Shown in pieces: positions 1-6,095 of a stretch of DNA of 7,428 nt (position 1 is its first letter; each line of letters starts with the position of its first letter). Below the pieces are notes generated by a model. The model had not been told where the DNA came from and ran no database searches. It saw only the letters and a list, made by a program, of their open reading frames with translations. This DNA is from Bacteroidales bacterium (GTDB lineage Bacteria; Bacteroidota; Bacteroidia; Bacteroidales; UBA932). Position numbers and translations under genes: made by a program. The stretch spans positions 1 through 7,428 of the forward strand of contig WRBG01000098.1 in the NCBI GenBank assembly GCA_009784635.1, read 5' to 3'.

Positions 1-1615
1 CATTGCCGGGGTTTTCGGTCAAGGCGTTCCATGTAATTCCCGTATCGGGACTGTCGCCTGCTTCAAATATAATACCATCGCCCGATGCGGGATTCCAGTT
101 AATGTCGTACCAGCCCACCGTTGCGCTCCATGCGCCGGTGTGGTCAATACGTATAATACGCTCGCCCGTTTCGTTTGCCCGCCAAAATGCGCCTACGTAG
201 GTGTTTGGAAGCTGTGTTCCACCTCCGAGTACATCCTGCACAACGTATATGTATTTGGTCAAATGGCCGGCTACCACAGAAACAACGCCCCTGCGGATGG
301 CCGATGTGATATTCGCGCTCACATTCAGCGTAAGTACATCGCCGGAAGCGCTTACGCCAAGCCAACCCGGACTGTCGCTCACGGCCGTCCAGCCGGTGGG
401 GAAATCGGTGCTTACGCCCACCGTGCGGCTACCAGACACATGGGGAAGCATAAACTGGTCCCTGTCTACGTTCAAGAAGTAGGTGGAAGGTATGGGGATA
501 TCTATGTCTCGTTGGTCCCAAATCATGACTTCGGCCACCAAGTTGGAGGTGCCCAAATAGGCATCCAAAGGGTTGGAGGCGCCGGCGGCATTCACTTTCT
601 GTACCTCTACGGCATACAGATGATTCCTTAAAATGGGACTGGACAGCAATTCCGGAGAAGCGCCCGCGCCCCTCAAGTTGATGCGGTAGTAGGTCTCCGT
701 GCTTGAGCCGCCAAAAAAGCCGCCCACCACTATCGCAAAGCCTTTGTTGCGGTCTGCGCTGCCGTAAGCAGGAGCCTCGTAGGTATACATCGTGCGGATT
801 AATTCGCCGCGGGGGTTTACGCCAATGCCGGTATTTTGCGCCAAATATTTAACATTAGGCTCCACAACGGGGTCGCCCGAATGATACAAGGAGGGAGGTA
901 CGGCGGCGGCCGCTACTCTTTGCTGCGCATCGTTGTAATTGCTAAAATCATAGGCTACATAGCCGGCCTTCTGATAGTTAAACAGCCAACCGGAATTAAG
1001 GACAAAGTTGGTAACATTACTGTGCAGTTCTACGTCTATACGCGCCACCATGCGGAGCAAAGGATAGGAAGTCGAAGCGCTCGGTATAATGCCCGTAACG
1101 GAAGTAACGACCCGTGGTGCGGTCTTGGCGTACATGGGAATGTGCTTGATTTGGGACGAACCGTTGTTGCGGGCCGGCCATTCTCCGTTGCCGGAGTCTA
1201 TAATCTTGGCCATGGCAGTCTCCAACTTCTCGTTTGGAATGATGTTGGCGGCCGTCAGTTCGGCGGAGGCGTTGGCCAATATCACAAACTGCTGCCTCTC
1301 TACCAAGCCTTGAGCGGTTACGGTAATAATACGGCTCCGGTCGTCCACAATCTCGGTGCCGGTTTGCACGGCCTTGTAGCGGTAACGAAAATCACCGTTG
1401 GAGTCCTCGTAAAAGGCCAAAACGTCTATGGTGTTTACTTGAAGTTCATCGGCCGGACTCATGGCGCGGGTATCCGTGCCGTTGGGAGGCGCGTCTAATC
1501 TAAACTGAAGGCTGATATCCTCTCCGGCCACGAGCGGATTATCCTCATCTTTGATGCAGGAACCCACGAAAACCGCGACTAAGGCTAAGCTAATTATACG
1601 AATAAGTGTTTTCAA
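1..1615 (-). CDS. Large fimbrillin-like lipoprotein with BACON domain, probable accessory/tip subunit (3' end outside window)
   Basis: The first 538 codons of a longer gene, open at the left edge. Signal peptide KTLIRIISLALVAVFVGSC ends in a lipobox with Cys20. Residues about 35-370 are fimbrillin-like: DTRAMSPADE (48-57), IPMYAK (159-164), ARIDVELH, and ILRNHLYAVEV (328-338), a typical FimA/Mfa1-family strand. Residues about 379-460 match a BACON domain (GW-TAVSDSPGWLGVSASG, then AIRRGVVSV and TKYIYVVQ). After it comes a different module with YVGAFWRANETGERIIRI (473-490), which I associate with Bacteroidales surface proteins but cannot name. The only usual start codon is TTG 1615: an in-frame TAA lies at 1630-1628, no ATG is available, and AAGGA sits only 1 nt before the TTG. 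BACON domains are thought to bind glycans or mucin, so a tip adhesin role is likely but inferred. It follows the anchor gene by 19 nt. Confidence 0.8.
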   Translation of the reverse strand, partial: MKTLIRIISLALVAVFVGSCIKDEDNPLVAGEDISLQFRLDAPPNGTDTRAMSPADELQVNTIDVLAFYEDSNGDFRYRYKAVQTGTEIVDDRSRIITVTAQGLVERQQFVILANASAELTAANIIPNEKLETAMAKIIDSGNGEWPARNNGSSQIKHIPMYAKTAPRVVTSVTGIIPSASTSYPLLRMVARIDVELHSNVTNFVLNSGWLFNYQKAGYVAYDFSNYNDAQQRVAAAAVPPSLYHSGDPVVEPNVKYLAQNTGIGVNPRGELIRTMYTYEAPAYGSADRNKGFAIVVGGFFGGSSTETYYRINLRGAGASPELLSSPILRNHLYAVEVQKVNAAGASNPLDAYLGTSNLVAEVMIWDQRDIDIPIPSTYFLNVDRDQFMLPHVSGSRTVGVSTDFPTGWTAVSDSPGWLGVSASGDVLTLNVSANITSAIRRGVVSVVAGHLTKYIYVVQDVLGGGTQLPNTYVGAFWRANETGERIIRIDHTGAWSATVGWYDINWNPASGDGIIFEAGDSPDTGITWNALTENPGN

Positions 1616-1634
1616 GTCCTTGCATTTTTATCGT

Positions 1635-2651
1635 TTAACCGGGAGTAACGTCCGAAGTATTCCAAGTAGGCAGGGTAATATTTACCCCAAGCGGGGTATA
1701 TTCAATCACAATATTAATCACGTTGGGTACTATCCCATTGGCGTCTCTTAATTTATGCTCCACGATAAACTCCTCCAAATTTACCTCTTCTATAACCGGC
1801 GTAGCGATGCTGGCCCTAAGCTTGAAGTCCATATCCGGACGAATTTGGCCAAAGGCAAAATGGAAAGGAGCCAAAAGGGTCGGTCTGGAGTCATTAGGCA
1901 GGTTGACCGGACTGGCGGGCTGGGAAAAATTAGCCTGCGTGTTCCGGCTGGCGTAAAAAAAGTCGTATTCTACACCTAAGTTGAAAGCTTCCACTACCGG
2001 AGACCTATCGCTTACCGTGCCCGGATAGTTTATGATGTACACGTTTACGGTACGGTGGGCCACGCCAAAAGACAGTTCCTTTTCCCGGATTTCTCCATCA
2101 GCCACCGTGAAGCTGTATTCTTGCATGTTGGGGTCGGGCGCTTTGGTTAAGTAGTCCGACTCCGACCCTGCGTCCAAACCGGAACGGGTTCTTTGGTGGA
2201 CATGCATCCTAAAGGGAGCGTAGTAAATGGGGTCGCCCGTACTGGCGCCCACAGGCACCCGGATGTAGCACGATTCAAAAGGAGTCGCTACGGGGTTAAG
2301 CGAAAAAGGAGTCCTGTTGTAGCTCGAAGCCGAACCCACATTTCCCCAGCAGACCACGTAATACACCCCCGGAGGGAGGTCGGCAAGTACCCAACCCGGA
2401 GCATTTCCCCTTGTAGTGGGGACCGACATGCTCAATTCCAAGGTCGAAAACCTTCTTTCTCTATACATCCTTTTGTCAGAGTCAAAGATAAAGACATCTA
2501 AGGTTCTGATATGTTGACGGAATTGGTCTTGATTGTAGGTAAAGAAGAGGGTCATGCGTCCCGGTCTAACGCATTGGGAGTGGTCTTCCTTTACGCAGCC
2601 CACGGCCGCTATCAGACCCATCAACAAGAACAGCTTACGATATACTTTCAT
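1635..2651 (-). CDS. FimB/Mfa2-like fimbrial anchor lipoprotein
   Basis: A 338-residue protein of the FimB/Mfa2 family, which in P. gingivalis anchors fimbriae in the outer membrane and limits their length. The signal peptide MKVYRKLFLLMGLIAAVGC ends in a lipobox with Cys19; a second cysteine follows at 27, as is common in the family. Then come MTLFFTYN, a region around LDVFIFDSD, and PPGVYYVVCWGN, all family-like strands of the first beta domain. The C-terminus contains GVNITLPTW and ends nine residues later. I prefer the ATG at 2651 because the signal peptide starts there; a TTG three codons upstream (2660) shares the frame. The next gene starts about 19 nt after the stop, so the two are very likely co-transcribed. 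A Thr-Thr-Arg-Gly sequence occurs near residue 80, but anchors of this family are not known to need cleavage. Confidence 0.85.
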   Translation of the reverse strand: MKVYRKLFLLMGLIAAVGCVKEDHSQCVRPGRMTLFFTYNQDQFRQHIRTLDVFIFDSDKRMYRERRFSTLELSMSVPTTRGNAPGWVLADLPPGVYYVVCWGNVGSASSYNRTPFSLNPVATPFESCYIRVPVGASTGDPIYYAPFRMHVHQRTRSGLDAGSESDYLTKAPDPNMQEYSFTVADGEIREKELSFGVAHRTVNVYIINYPGTVSDRSPVVEAFNLGVEYDFFYASRNTQANFSQPASPVNLPNDSRPTLLAPFHFAFGQIRPDMDFKLRASIATPVIEEVNLEEFIVEHKLRDANGIVPNVINIVIEYTPLGVNITLPTWNTSDVTPG

Positions 2652-2699
2652 ATATAACAATGTTTAATTACGTGTTTCGCGGGCCTTGCCCTTTTGCGA

Positions 2700-2725
2700 C
2701 CGAGAGGCGAACCAACCCCTCTCGG
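2700..2725 (-). promoter_or_regulatory. Hairpin between the major fimbrillin and anchor genes
   Basis: A perfect 8-bp stem, CCGAGAGG with CCTCTCGG, around a 10-nt loop, in the 131-nt gap between the fimbrillin stop (2783) and the anchor start (2651). On the minus strand it is followed by TCGCAAAAGG, not by a T run, so it is not a typical intrinsic terminator. It could mark a processing or stability boundary that keeps shaft mRNA more abundant than downstream mRNA; this is an inference. The gap shows no TAnnTTTG promoter. Confidence 0.5.
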
Positions 2726-2782
2726 CCTGTTTTGTAGCGCGGCAAACGGTCTACACCGATGCCGGCAGAGTATTACACTTGA

Positions 2783-3949
2783 CTACGGCAATTCCGGAAT
2801 TATGTTGTGTATCGTCCAGTCTACGATTTGGATAAATACCCTAAGGTCGAATCTTTCCGTTTCGGGCAAAGTGGTAATGTCTTCTGCTTTAACAGGGATT
2901 CCACCAAGACCAACTTTGTAAATGTGGTTAGGCTGAATGCGGAGAAGGTCCTGTGAGCCTTCTCTATAGGTCCTAAAGGTTAACCAGCCGAGTACGTATT
3001 TTTCATCGTTTTCATAATAGCCGGTGGATAATTCGCCTTTCACCAGCATCACTATGTGGGGAATTTCGTTCACGCCGCAGTTCTCGCCGGCAAAAACGTG
3101 GAACACATAGGCATTGTTGGGAACGGTGGCGGGGGCAACGGGAACATTAACCGACGTGGTACCCGCAAGGTGCATTGCCGCATGGCTGTAAGGGGCCAAA
3201 GTGATGGCGCCAAAAGGCGTATCGCTGGGGCTGGTGGTGGTTGCGGGGGTGGTATTCCAAACTACATTGGTCATAGCGTTGTACGTGAGGGGGGTGGTGG
3301 CAAATACCACAGAGTTGTCGGCATAATAGTTGTTCATCCATACGCCCACGACTTCAATGCTTTCCAAGCCTTTGCCCGGATCTGCGAATACGCTTCCTAT
3401 CTCAAAACGAGCCGTGATAGCCGAAAGCTCCACCGTACACTCCTTGTAGATGTTATCAGGGTCTATCGGGTTTGGCGTTTGAATAGTCAAGGTCGAGGTT
3501 TCTCCCCAAATCGTTTTGCTGGCCAAGCCTGCGGTGGCGTTTTGGTTGGCCAAGGCATAGGCAAAGTCCCTAATGCTTGAATAATTGCTGAGGCCTTCTA
3601 CGGCTGTCAACTGAGCGGAAGGAATCCGAGCTACCACAAGTACCCTGTTTATGGTGGGGGCCACCTGCTCAAAGGTCAGATATCCATTTGTAATGTCTTG
3701 GGCAACAAGCGTAAATGCTTCTGAATACACCACTGAGTTGCCGTTCATCAAGAAAGCCACGAGGTTGTCACCGGCAACGAAAGCGGGAGCCTGTCCCGAG
3801 TTGGGAGCTTCCACCTGTCCACGGGTCGAGGGCGCGGTGGGGAGGCGTACAATAAGAATTCCGTCACCTTCGACGACTTCCTTATTACAACTGGTTGTAA
3901 CTGCGGCAGCGGCAAGAACAACAAGCAGAGCGAAAATTGTTTTTTTCAT
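2783..3949 (-). CDS. FimA/Mfa1-like major fimbrial subunit (fimbrillin lipoprotein precursor)
   Basis: A 388-residue precursor, near the length of P. gingivalis FimA. The N-terminus MKKTIFALLVVLAAA leads to a lipobox ending TTSC, with lipidated Cys21. In FimA and Mfa1 the exported lipoprotein is cleaved after an Arg in the first N-terminal strand, which opens a groove for donor-strand polymerisation; here PSTR-GQ at Arg43/Gly44 lies where FimA is cut (Arg46). Two beta domains follow, with a domain boundary near ITARFEIGS (178-186). The C-terminus has fimbrillin features: IQPNHIYKVGL (338-348) and the final VFIQIVDW strand with Trp378, the likely donor strand. The ATG at 3949 was chosen because the signal peptide begins there; the frame stays open upstream to 4150, but that extension overlaps the preceding gene and looks non-coding. 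Placed before an anchor gene, it is the probable shaft protein. Confidence 0.88.
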   Translation of the reverse strand: MKKTIFALLVVLAAAAVTTSCNKEVVEGDGILIVRLPTAPSTRGQVEAPNSGQAPAFVAGDNLVAFLMNGNSVVYSEAFTLVAQDITNGYLTFEQVAPTINRVLVVARIPSAQLTAVEGLSNYSSIRDFAYALANQNATAGLASKTIWGETSTLTIQTPNPIDPDNIYKECTVELSAITARFEIGSVFADPGKGLESIEVVGVWMNNYYADNSVVFATTPLTYNAMTNVVWNTTPATTTSPSDTPFGAITLAPYSHAAMHLAGTTSVNVPVAPATVPNNAYVFHVFAGENCGVNEIPHIVMLVKGELSTGYYENDEKYVLGWLTFRTYREGSQDLLRIQPNHIYKVGLGGIPVKAEDITTLPETERFDLRVFIQIVDWTIHNIIPELP

Positions 3950-3965
3950 AATGTAAAAAATTTTG

Positions 3966-4000
3966 TTAATAAATTGGTTTTTTTTGTTATTAATAAATTG
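3966..4000 (-). repeat. Two 11-bp direct repeats just upstream of the major fimbrillin gene
   Basis: CAATTTATTAA (minus strand) occurs twice, at 4000-3990 and 3976-3966, 24 bp apart. Both copies lie in the 65-nt gap between the DUF3575-OmpA gene and the fimbrillin ATG at 3949. The gap is almost all A and T, has no TAnnTTTG element and no GC-rich hairpin. The copies could be a protein or RNA-binding site, or an unstructured A/T-rich translation enhancer; chance repetition in low-complexity sequence is also plausible. Confidence 0.5.
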
Positions 4001-4014
4001 ATTAATGGTTTTGG

Positions 4015-5859
4015 CTATTTTAATACGGATTGAACGTGCTTCAACAATTCGGCGGCGTTCAAGGCGCCTTGGGTTCCTCCCCGCGCAAAGCAGGAGGCGG
4101 CTTCCTGTTTGTCGCCCTGCATCCACAGCAGCACGCCCATATTGTTCCAATAGAATACATTCTGATTTTTAACCTTGGACAGATAGAGGGCGGCGGATTC
4201 TGCGTCTCCCCTGTCGAGAGCGTTGGCGGCGGCGTTTATGTTGGCCTCGTCGCTGTCGGGGAACAGTCCTACGGCGAGTTCAAATATCTTGTTGAAGGCG
4301 TCGCTGCCGGGCTGGTAGCTATCGGCAATCAAGTATATCTCATTTAGAGAAAGGTTGACCGGACGGGTTTCCATCACTTCTTTGGCTTTGTCTACGGTGA
4401 AAGGCTTTACCGTGTAGTTTATGCGGTAGTCCGAGCGGCGGAGTTTGGGGTAAAATTCGGCCCTAATCATTTGGTAGGTATATCCGCCCATTCTCCTAAG
4501 TCTAAGTTCCTTCATATCATAATTCTCGGCGCTGTGGATTACGCTCAACACGCGGTATTTATCCGGAATAAAGGAGTGGCTGACCAAAGAGTCCAAACCG
4601 GCCCAGTCTTCTCCCGCTCCCCAAACCATGAACATGCCCTCGTGGAAACCGTATACGGCTCTGAGGTGGTCTTTTAGAGATAAGGCCCTGCGCTGAGACA
4701 GCATCATGTTGTTGGCGTAAGAACCCTCCGGAGAGGCGTAGCCCGTGATGACAATACCGGTAATGGTGGCGTCGGGGTCGTGGACAACTTCTCGAATCTT
4801 GCTGTGAATCCGTTGCAGTTCCATGGAATTGCTCCTAAAGTAAGGCAGAATGTCCGAACGTCCTACCTCATAGTCCAAATAGGCCTTGCCGGACTCGCTC
4901 CGAGCTTTGATGGTTTCTACTTCCGGAACCATGTAGCTTGCCGCCAACTGGGGCTGGTAAGCAGTCTGGGCGCGCTCGGATTCTACAACTATATTATATA
5001 CTATGGTGGGAGTCGCGGTTACGGCATCGGCAACCCCTGTAACAACTTGAGACGTTACCACAGGCGGGGGCGGAGGCGGGGGTGCGGTCTGTCTTCTGGT
5101 CTGTCTTTCGGGCCGACTCGCCTGCGCCTGTGCTTGCGCTTGCGCCCTTGCCTGCGCCCTCGTCTGCGCCACGTCAGCCCTTACAGACTTGGACGCAGAT
5201 TTGGTGCCTATTCCATATATCAGATTCAAGCCCAATTTGGTAGGGCCAAAATAGCTTTTGAGGCCCTCGCCTATCTTGCCGCTGCAATCGGCGCAGGGGT
5301 ATATGTCGTAAGATAAATAGGCGTATCCCACTCCCAAGGTGGCCTCAAGGTGCAGTTTGCGCTTGAAGTTATACCGGTATCCGTAGCTGAGGCCCGCTCC
5401 CGCCAACCATCCCTCGAAACGGTGGTCGTGCATGTATTTGGAAAAGGGAGGATGCCACAGTCCTCCTACATTGTAAAATGCGTAATGGCCGTGCAATCCT
5501 AAGAAATGCCCGCCAAAGGGTTGTTTGGTCCAATATCTGAACTCCGGCTGAATCAAAAAGTTTTTCCACATTACTTTGTGCGTGGTATTCCCGTCGGTGT
5601 GGCTAAAAATTGATTTGTTCCTTACCCAGTCGTTATAGTTTACCGGAATGTCTAAAGTGGTCTTATGGCCGACTTTAAATTCTACGCCCAAGTTTAAGGT
5701 CAAGATAGCAGCATCGTACAGTAGGTTGGTTTTGGCTGCCCATCTGGGATAAACCGTTTCCTGCTCTTCTTGCACAAACTGCGGATTGTTGTACAACTGG
5801 CCTAAAACGGCAGAAGGGAGCAGGACCAGCGTCATGAAAAGTAATCCCTGTATTTTCAT
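4015..5859 (-). CDS. DUF3575-OmpA-like fusion protein, first gene of the fimbrial operon
   Basis: A 614-residue exported protein. A Sec signal peptide covers residues 1-20 (SAVLG before Gln21). Residues about 36-218 resemble DUF3575, a beta-rich outer-membrane-type domain common in Bacteroidales fimbrial loci (AAKTNLLYDA motif, many aromatic strands). A linker follows: an Arg-Ala-Gln repeat (231-247), then seven prolines (260-266). Residues about 330-430 resemble the OmpA C-terminal domain, with GYASPEGS at 373-380 and NMMLSQRRALSLKDHL at 384-399. Residues about 500-612 are alpha-helical and TPR-like. In canonical OmpA an Asp and an Arg bind peptidoglycan; here Ser376 takes the Asp position while an Arg (390/391) is kept. 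In other Bacteroidales the DUF3575 and OmpA-like parts are, as I recall, often separate neighbouring genes. The start is the ATG before the signal peptide; no strong Shine-Dalgarno is visible. The fimbrial partner role is inferred from position. Confidence 0.85.
   Translation of the reverse strand: MKIQGLLFMTLVLLPSAVLGQLYNNPQFVQEEQETVYPRWAAKTNLLYDAAILTLNLGVEFKVGHKTTLDIPVNYNDWVRNKSIFSHTDGNTTHKVMWKNFLIQPEFRYWTKQPFGGHFLGLHGHYAFYNVGGLWHPPFSKYMHDHRFEGWLAGAGLSYGYRYNFKRKLHLEATLGVGYAYLSYDIYPCADCSGKIGEGLKSYFGPTKLGLNLIYGIGTKSASKSVRADVAQTRAQARAQAQAQAQASRPERQTRRQTAPPPPPPPVVTSQVVTGVADAVTATPTIVYNIVVESERAQTAYQPQLAASYMVPEVETIKARSESGKAYLDYEVGRSDILPYFRSNSMELQRIHSKIREVVHDPDATITGIVITGYASPEGSYANNMMLSQRRALSLKDHLRAVYGFHEGMFMVWGAGEDWAGLDSLVSHSFIPDKYRVLSVIHSAENYDMKELRLRRMGGYTYQMIRAEFYPKLRRSDYRINYTVKPFTVDKAKEVMETRPVNLSLNEIYLIADSYQPGSDAFNKIFELAVGLFPDSDEANINAAANALDRGDAESAALYLSKVKNQNVFYWNNMGVLLWMQGDKQEAASCFARGGTQGALNAAELLKHVQSVLK
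5062..5082 (-). repeat. Proline run in the linker of the DUF3575-OmpA protein
   Basis: Seven consecutive proline codons (residues 260-266) give a G-rich tract on the plus strand. It forms the second half of the linker between the DUF3575 and OmpA-like domains and probably acts as a stiff spacer. Confidence 0.8.
5119..5169 (-). repeat. Degenerate hexanucleotide repeat encoding the Ala-Gln/Arg linker
   Basis: On the minus strand this stretch is built from 6-bp units of the form GCR-CAR, with AGG replacing CAR in some units. It encodes residues 231-247 as alternating Ala with Gln or Arg. Third-position differences between units (GCG/GCA, CAG/CAA) make it imperfect, so it is less prone to slippage than a pure repeat. 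Gain or loss of a unit would keep the reading frame and change only the linker length. Confidence 0.75.
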
Positions 5860-5896
5860 ATTCTATTGTTTAAGTATGGCTGTTATATGCAATTAA

Positions 5897-5924
5897 GGCC
5901 ATCCGGACAAAGTCCGAAATGGCC
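5897..5924 (-). promoter_or_regulatory. Strong hairpin in the fimbrial-operon leader, 38 nt before the start codon
   Basis: A 28-nt inverted repeat. Read on the minus strand, an outer GGCCAT/ATGGCC stem and an inner CGGAC/GTCCG stem close on a TTT loop; a T-G wobble and one bulged T connect them, giving about 12 pairs. On the minus strand it is followed by TTAATTGC, not a T run, so it is not a classic terminator in the operon's direction. Read on the plus strand it is followed by GCTATTTTTAT and could stop antisense transcription. Its place just before the ATG at 5859 suggests mRNA stability or translation control, which is an inference. Confidence 0.55.
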
Positions 5925-5961
5925 GCTATTTTTATAATCAATTAGGTTCAAACTATTTAGG

Positions 5962-6049
5962 TTTTTGCGTTCAAAAATTGCTGCTACTTGTTGCAAGACC
6001 TCGAATAGGGCAACATGAAGGCGCGTACTATGTAGGTTAAGCAGTAGCA
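5962..6049 (-). promoter_or_regulatory. Candidate structured 5' leader RNA with nested and tandem stems
   Basis: Within the predicted transcript, TGCTACT (6049-6043) can pair with AGTAGCA (5988-5982). Inside it, TGTTGC (6015-6010) can pair with GCAACA (5994-5989); the two 3' arms are directly adjacent. A third hairpin follows at 5977-5962, with TTTTTG pairing CAAAAA around an AACG tetraloop. The outer stem would begin only about 7 nt after the predicted transcription start. The pairings are exact by eye, but short stems of this size also occur by chance. It matches no riboswitch class that I recognise. Confidence 0.3.
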
Positions 6050-6062
6050 TATCAATTGGACG

Positions 6063-6095
6063 CAAAGGTATAAAAAAAATATATGCACTACCAAA
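6063..6095 (-). promoter_or_regulatory. Predicted Bacteroidota sigma-ABfr promoter of the fimbrial operon
   Basis: On the minus strand the -7 element reads TACCTTTG (6070-6063), an exact match to TAnnTTTG. A -33 TTTG lies at 6095-6092, separated by 21 nt that include a long T run. This matches the published Bacteroides fragilis consensus of TTTG and TAnnTTTG about 20 nt apart. Transcription would start near 6056, leaving a leader of about 195 nt. It is the only full-consensus promoter I found in the gaps upstream of the fimbrial genes. Confidence 0.7.

Noticed and set aside
140..631. A 163-codon open frame on the plus strand
   Set aside because: Antisense to the BACON part of the partial minus-strand gene; the product is compositionally odd and matches nothing I know.
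836..1498. A 220-codon open frame on the plus strand
   Set aside because: It lies fully antisense to the fimbrillin-like lipoprotein gene, whose minus-strand frame gives a lipobox, fimbrillin strands and a BACON domain. The plus-strand product shows no domain or signal.
3056..3580. A 174-codon plus-strand frame inside the major fimbrillin gene
   Set aside because: A Gly/Arg-rich shadow of the fimbrillin coding strand, with no ribosome site or recognisable feature.
3950..4150. N-terminal extension of the fimbrillin frame up to 4150
   Set aside because: It overlaps the end of the preceding gene, has Arg-rich non-homologous sequence and would bury the signal peptide; ATG 3949 starts the lipoprotein signal directly.
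4780..5316. A 178-codon plus-strand frame inside the DUF3575-OmpA gene
   Set aside because: Its Arg/Leu-rich stretch is just the complement of the Ala-Gln/Arg repeat in the real gene.
5982..6095. An invertible promoter like those of some Bacteroides surface operons
   Set aside because: I found only short inverted repeats (6-7 bp), both on the downstream side of the promoter and not flanking it; no recombinase gene is in the window.
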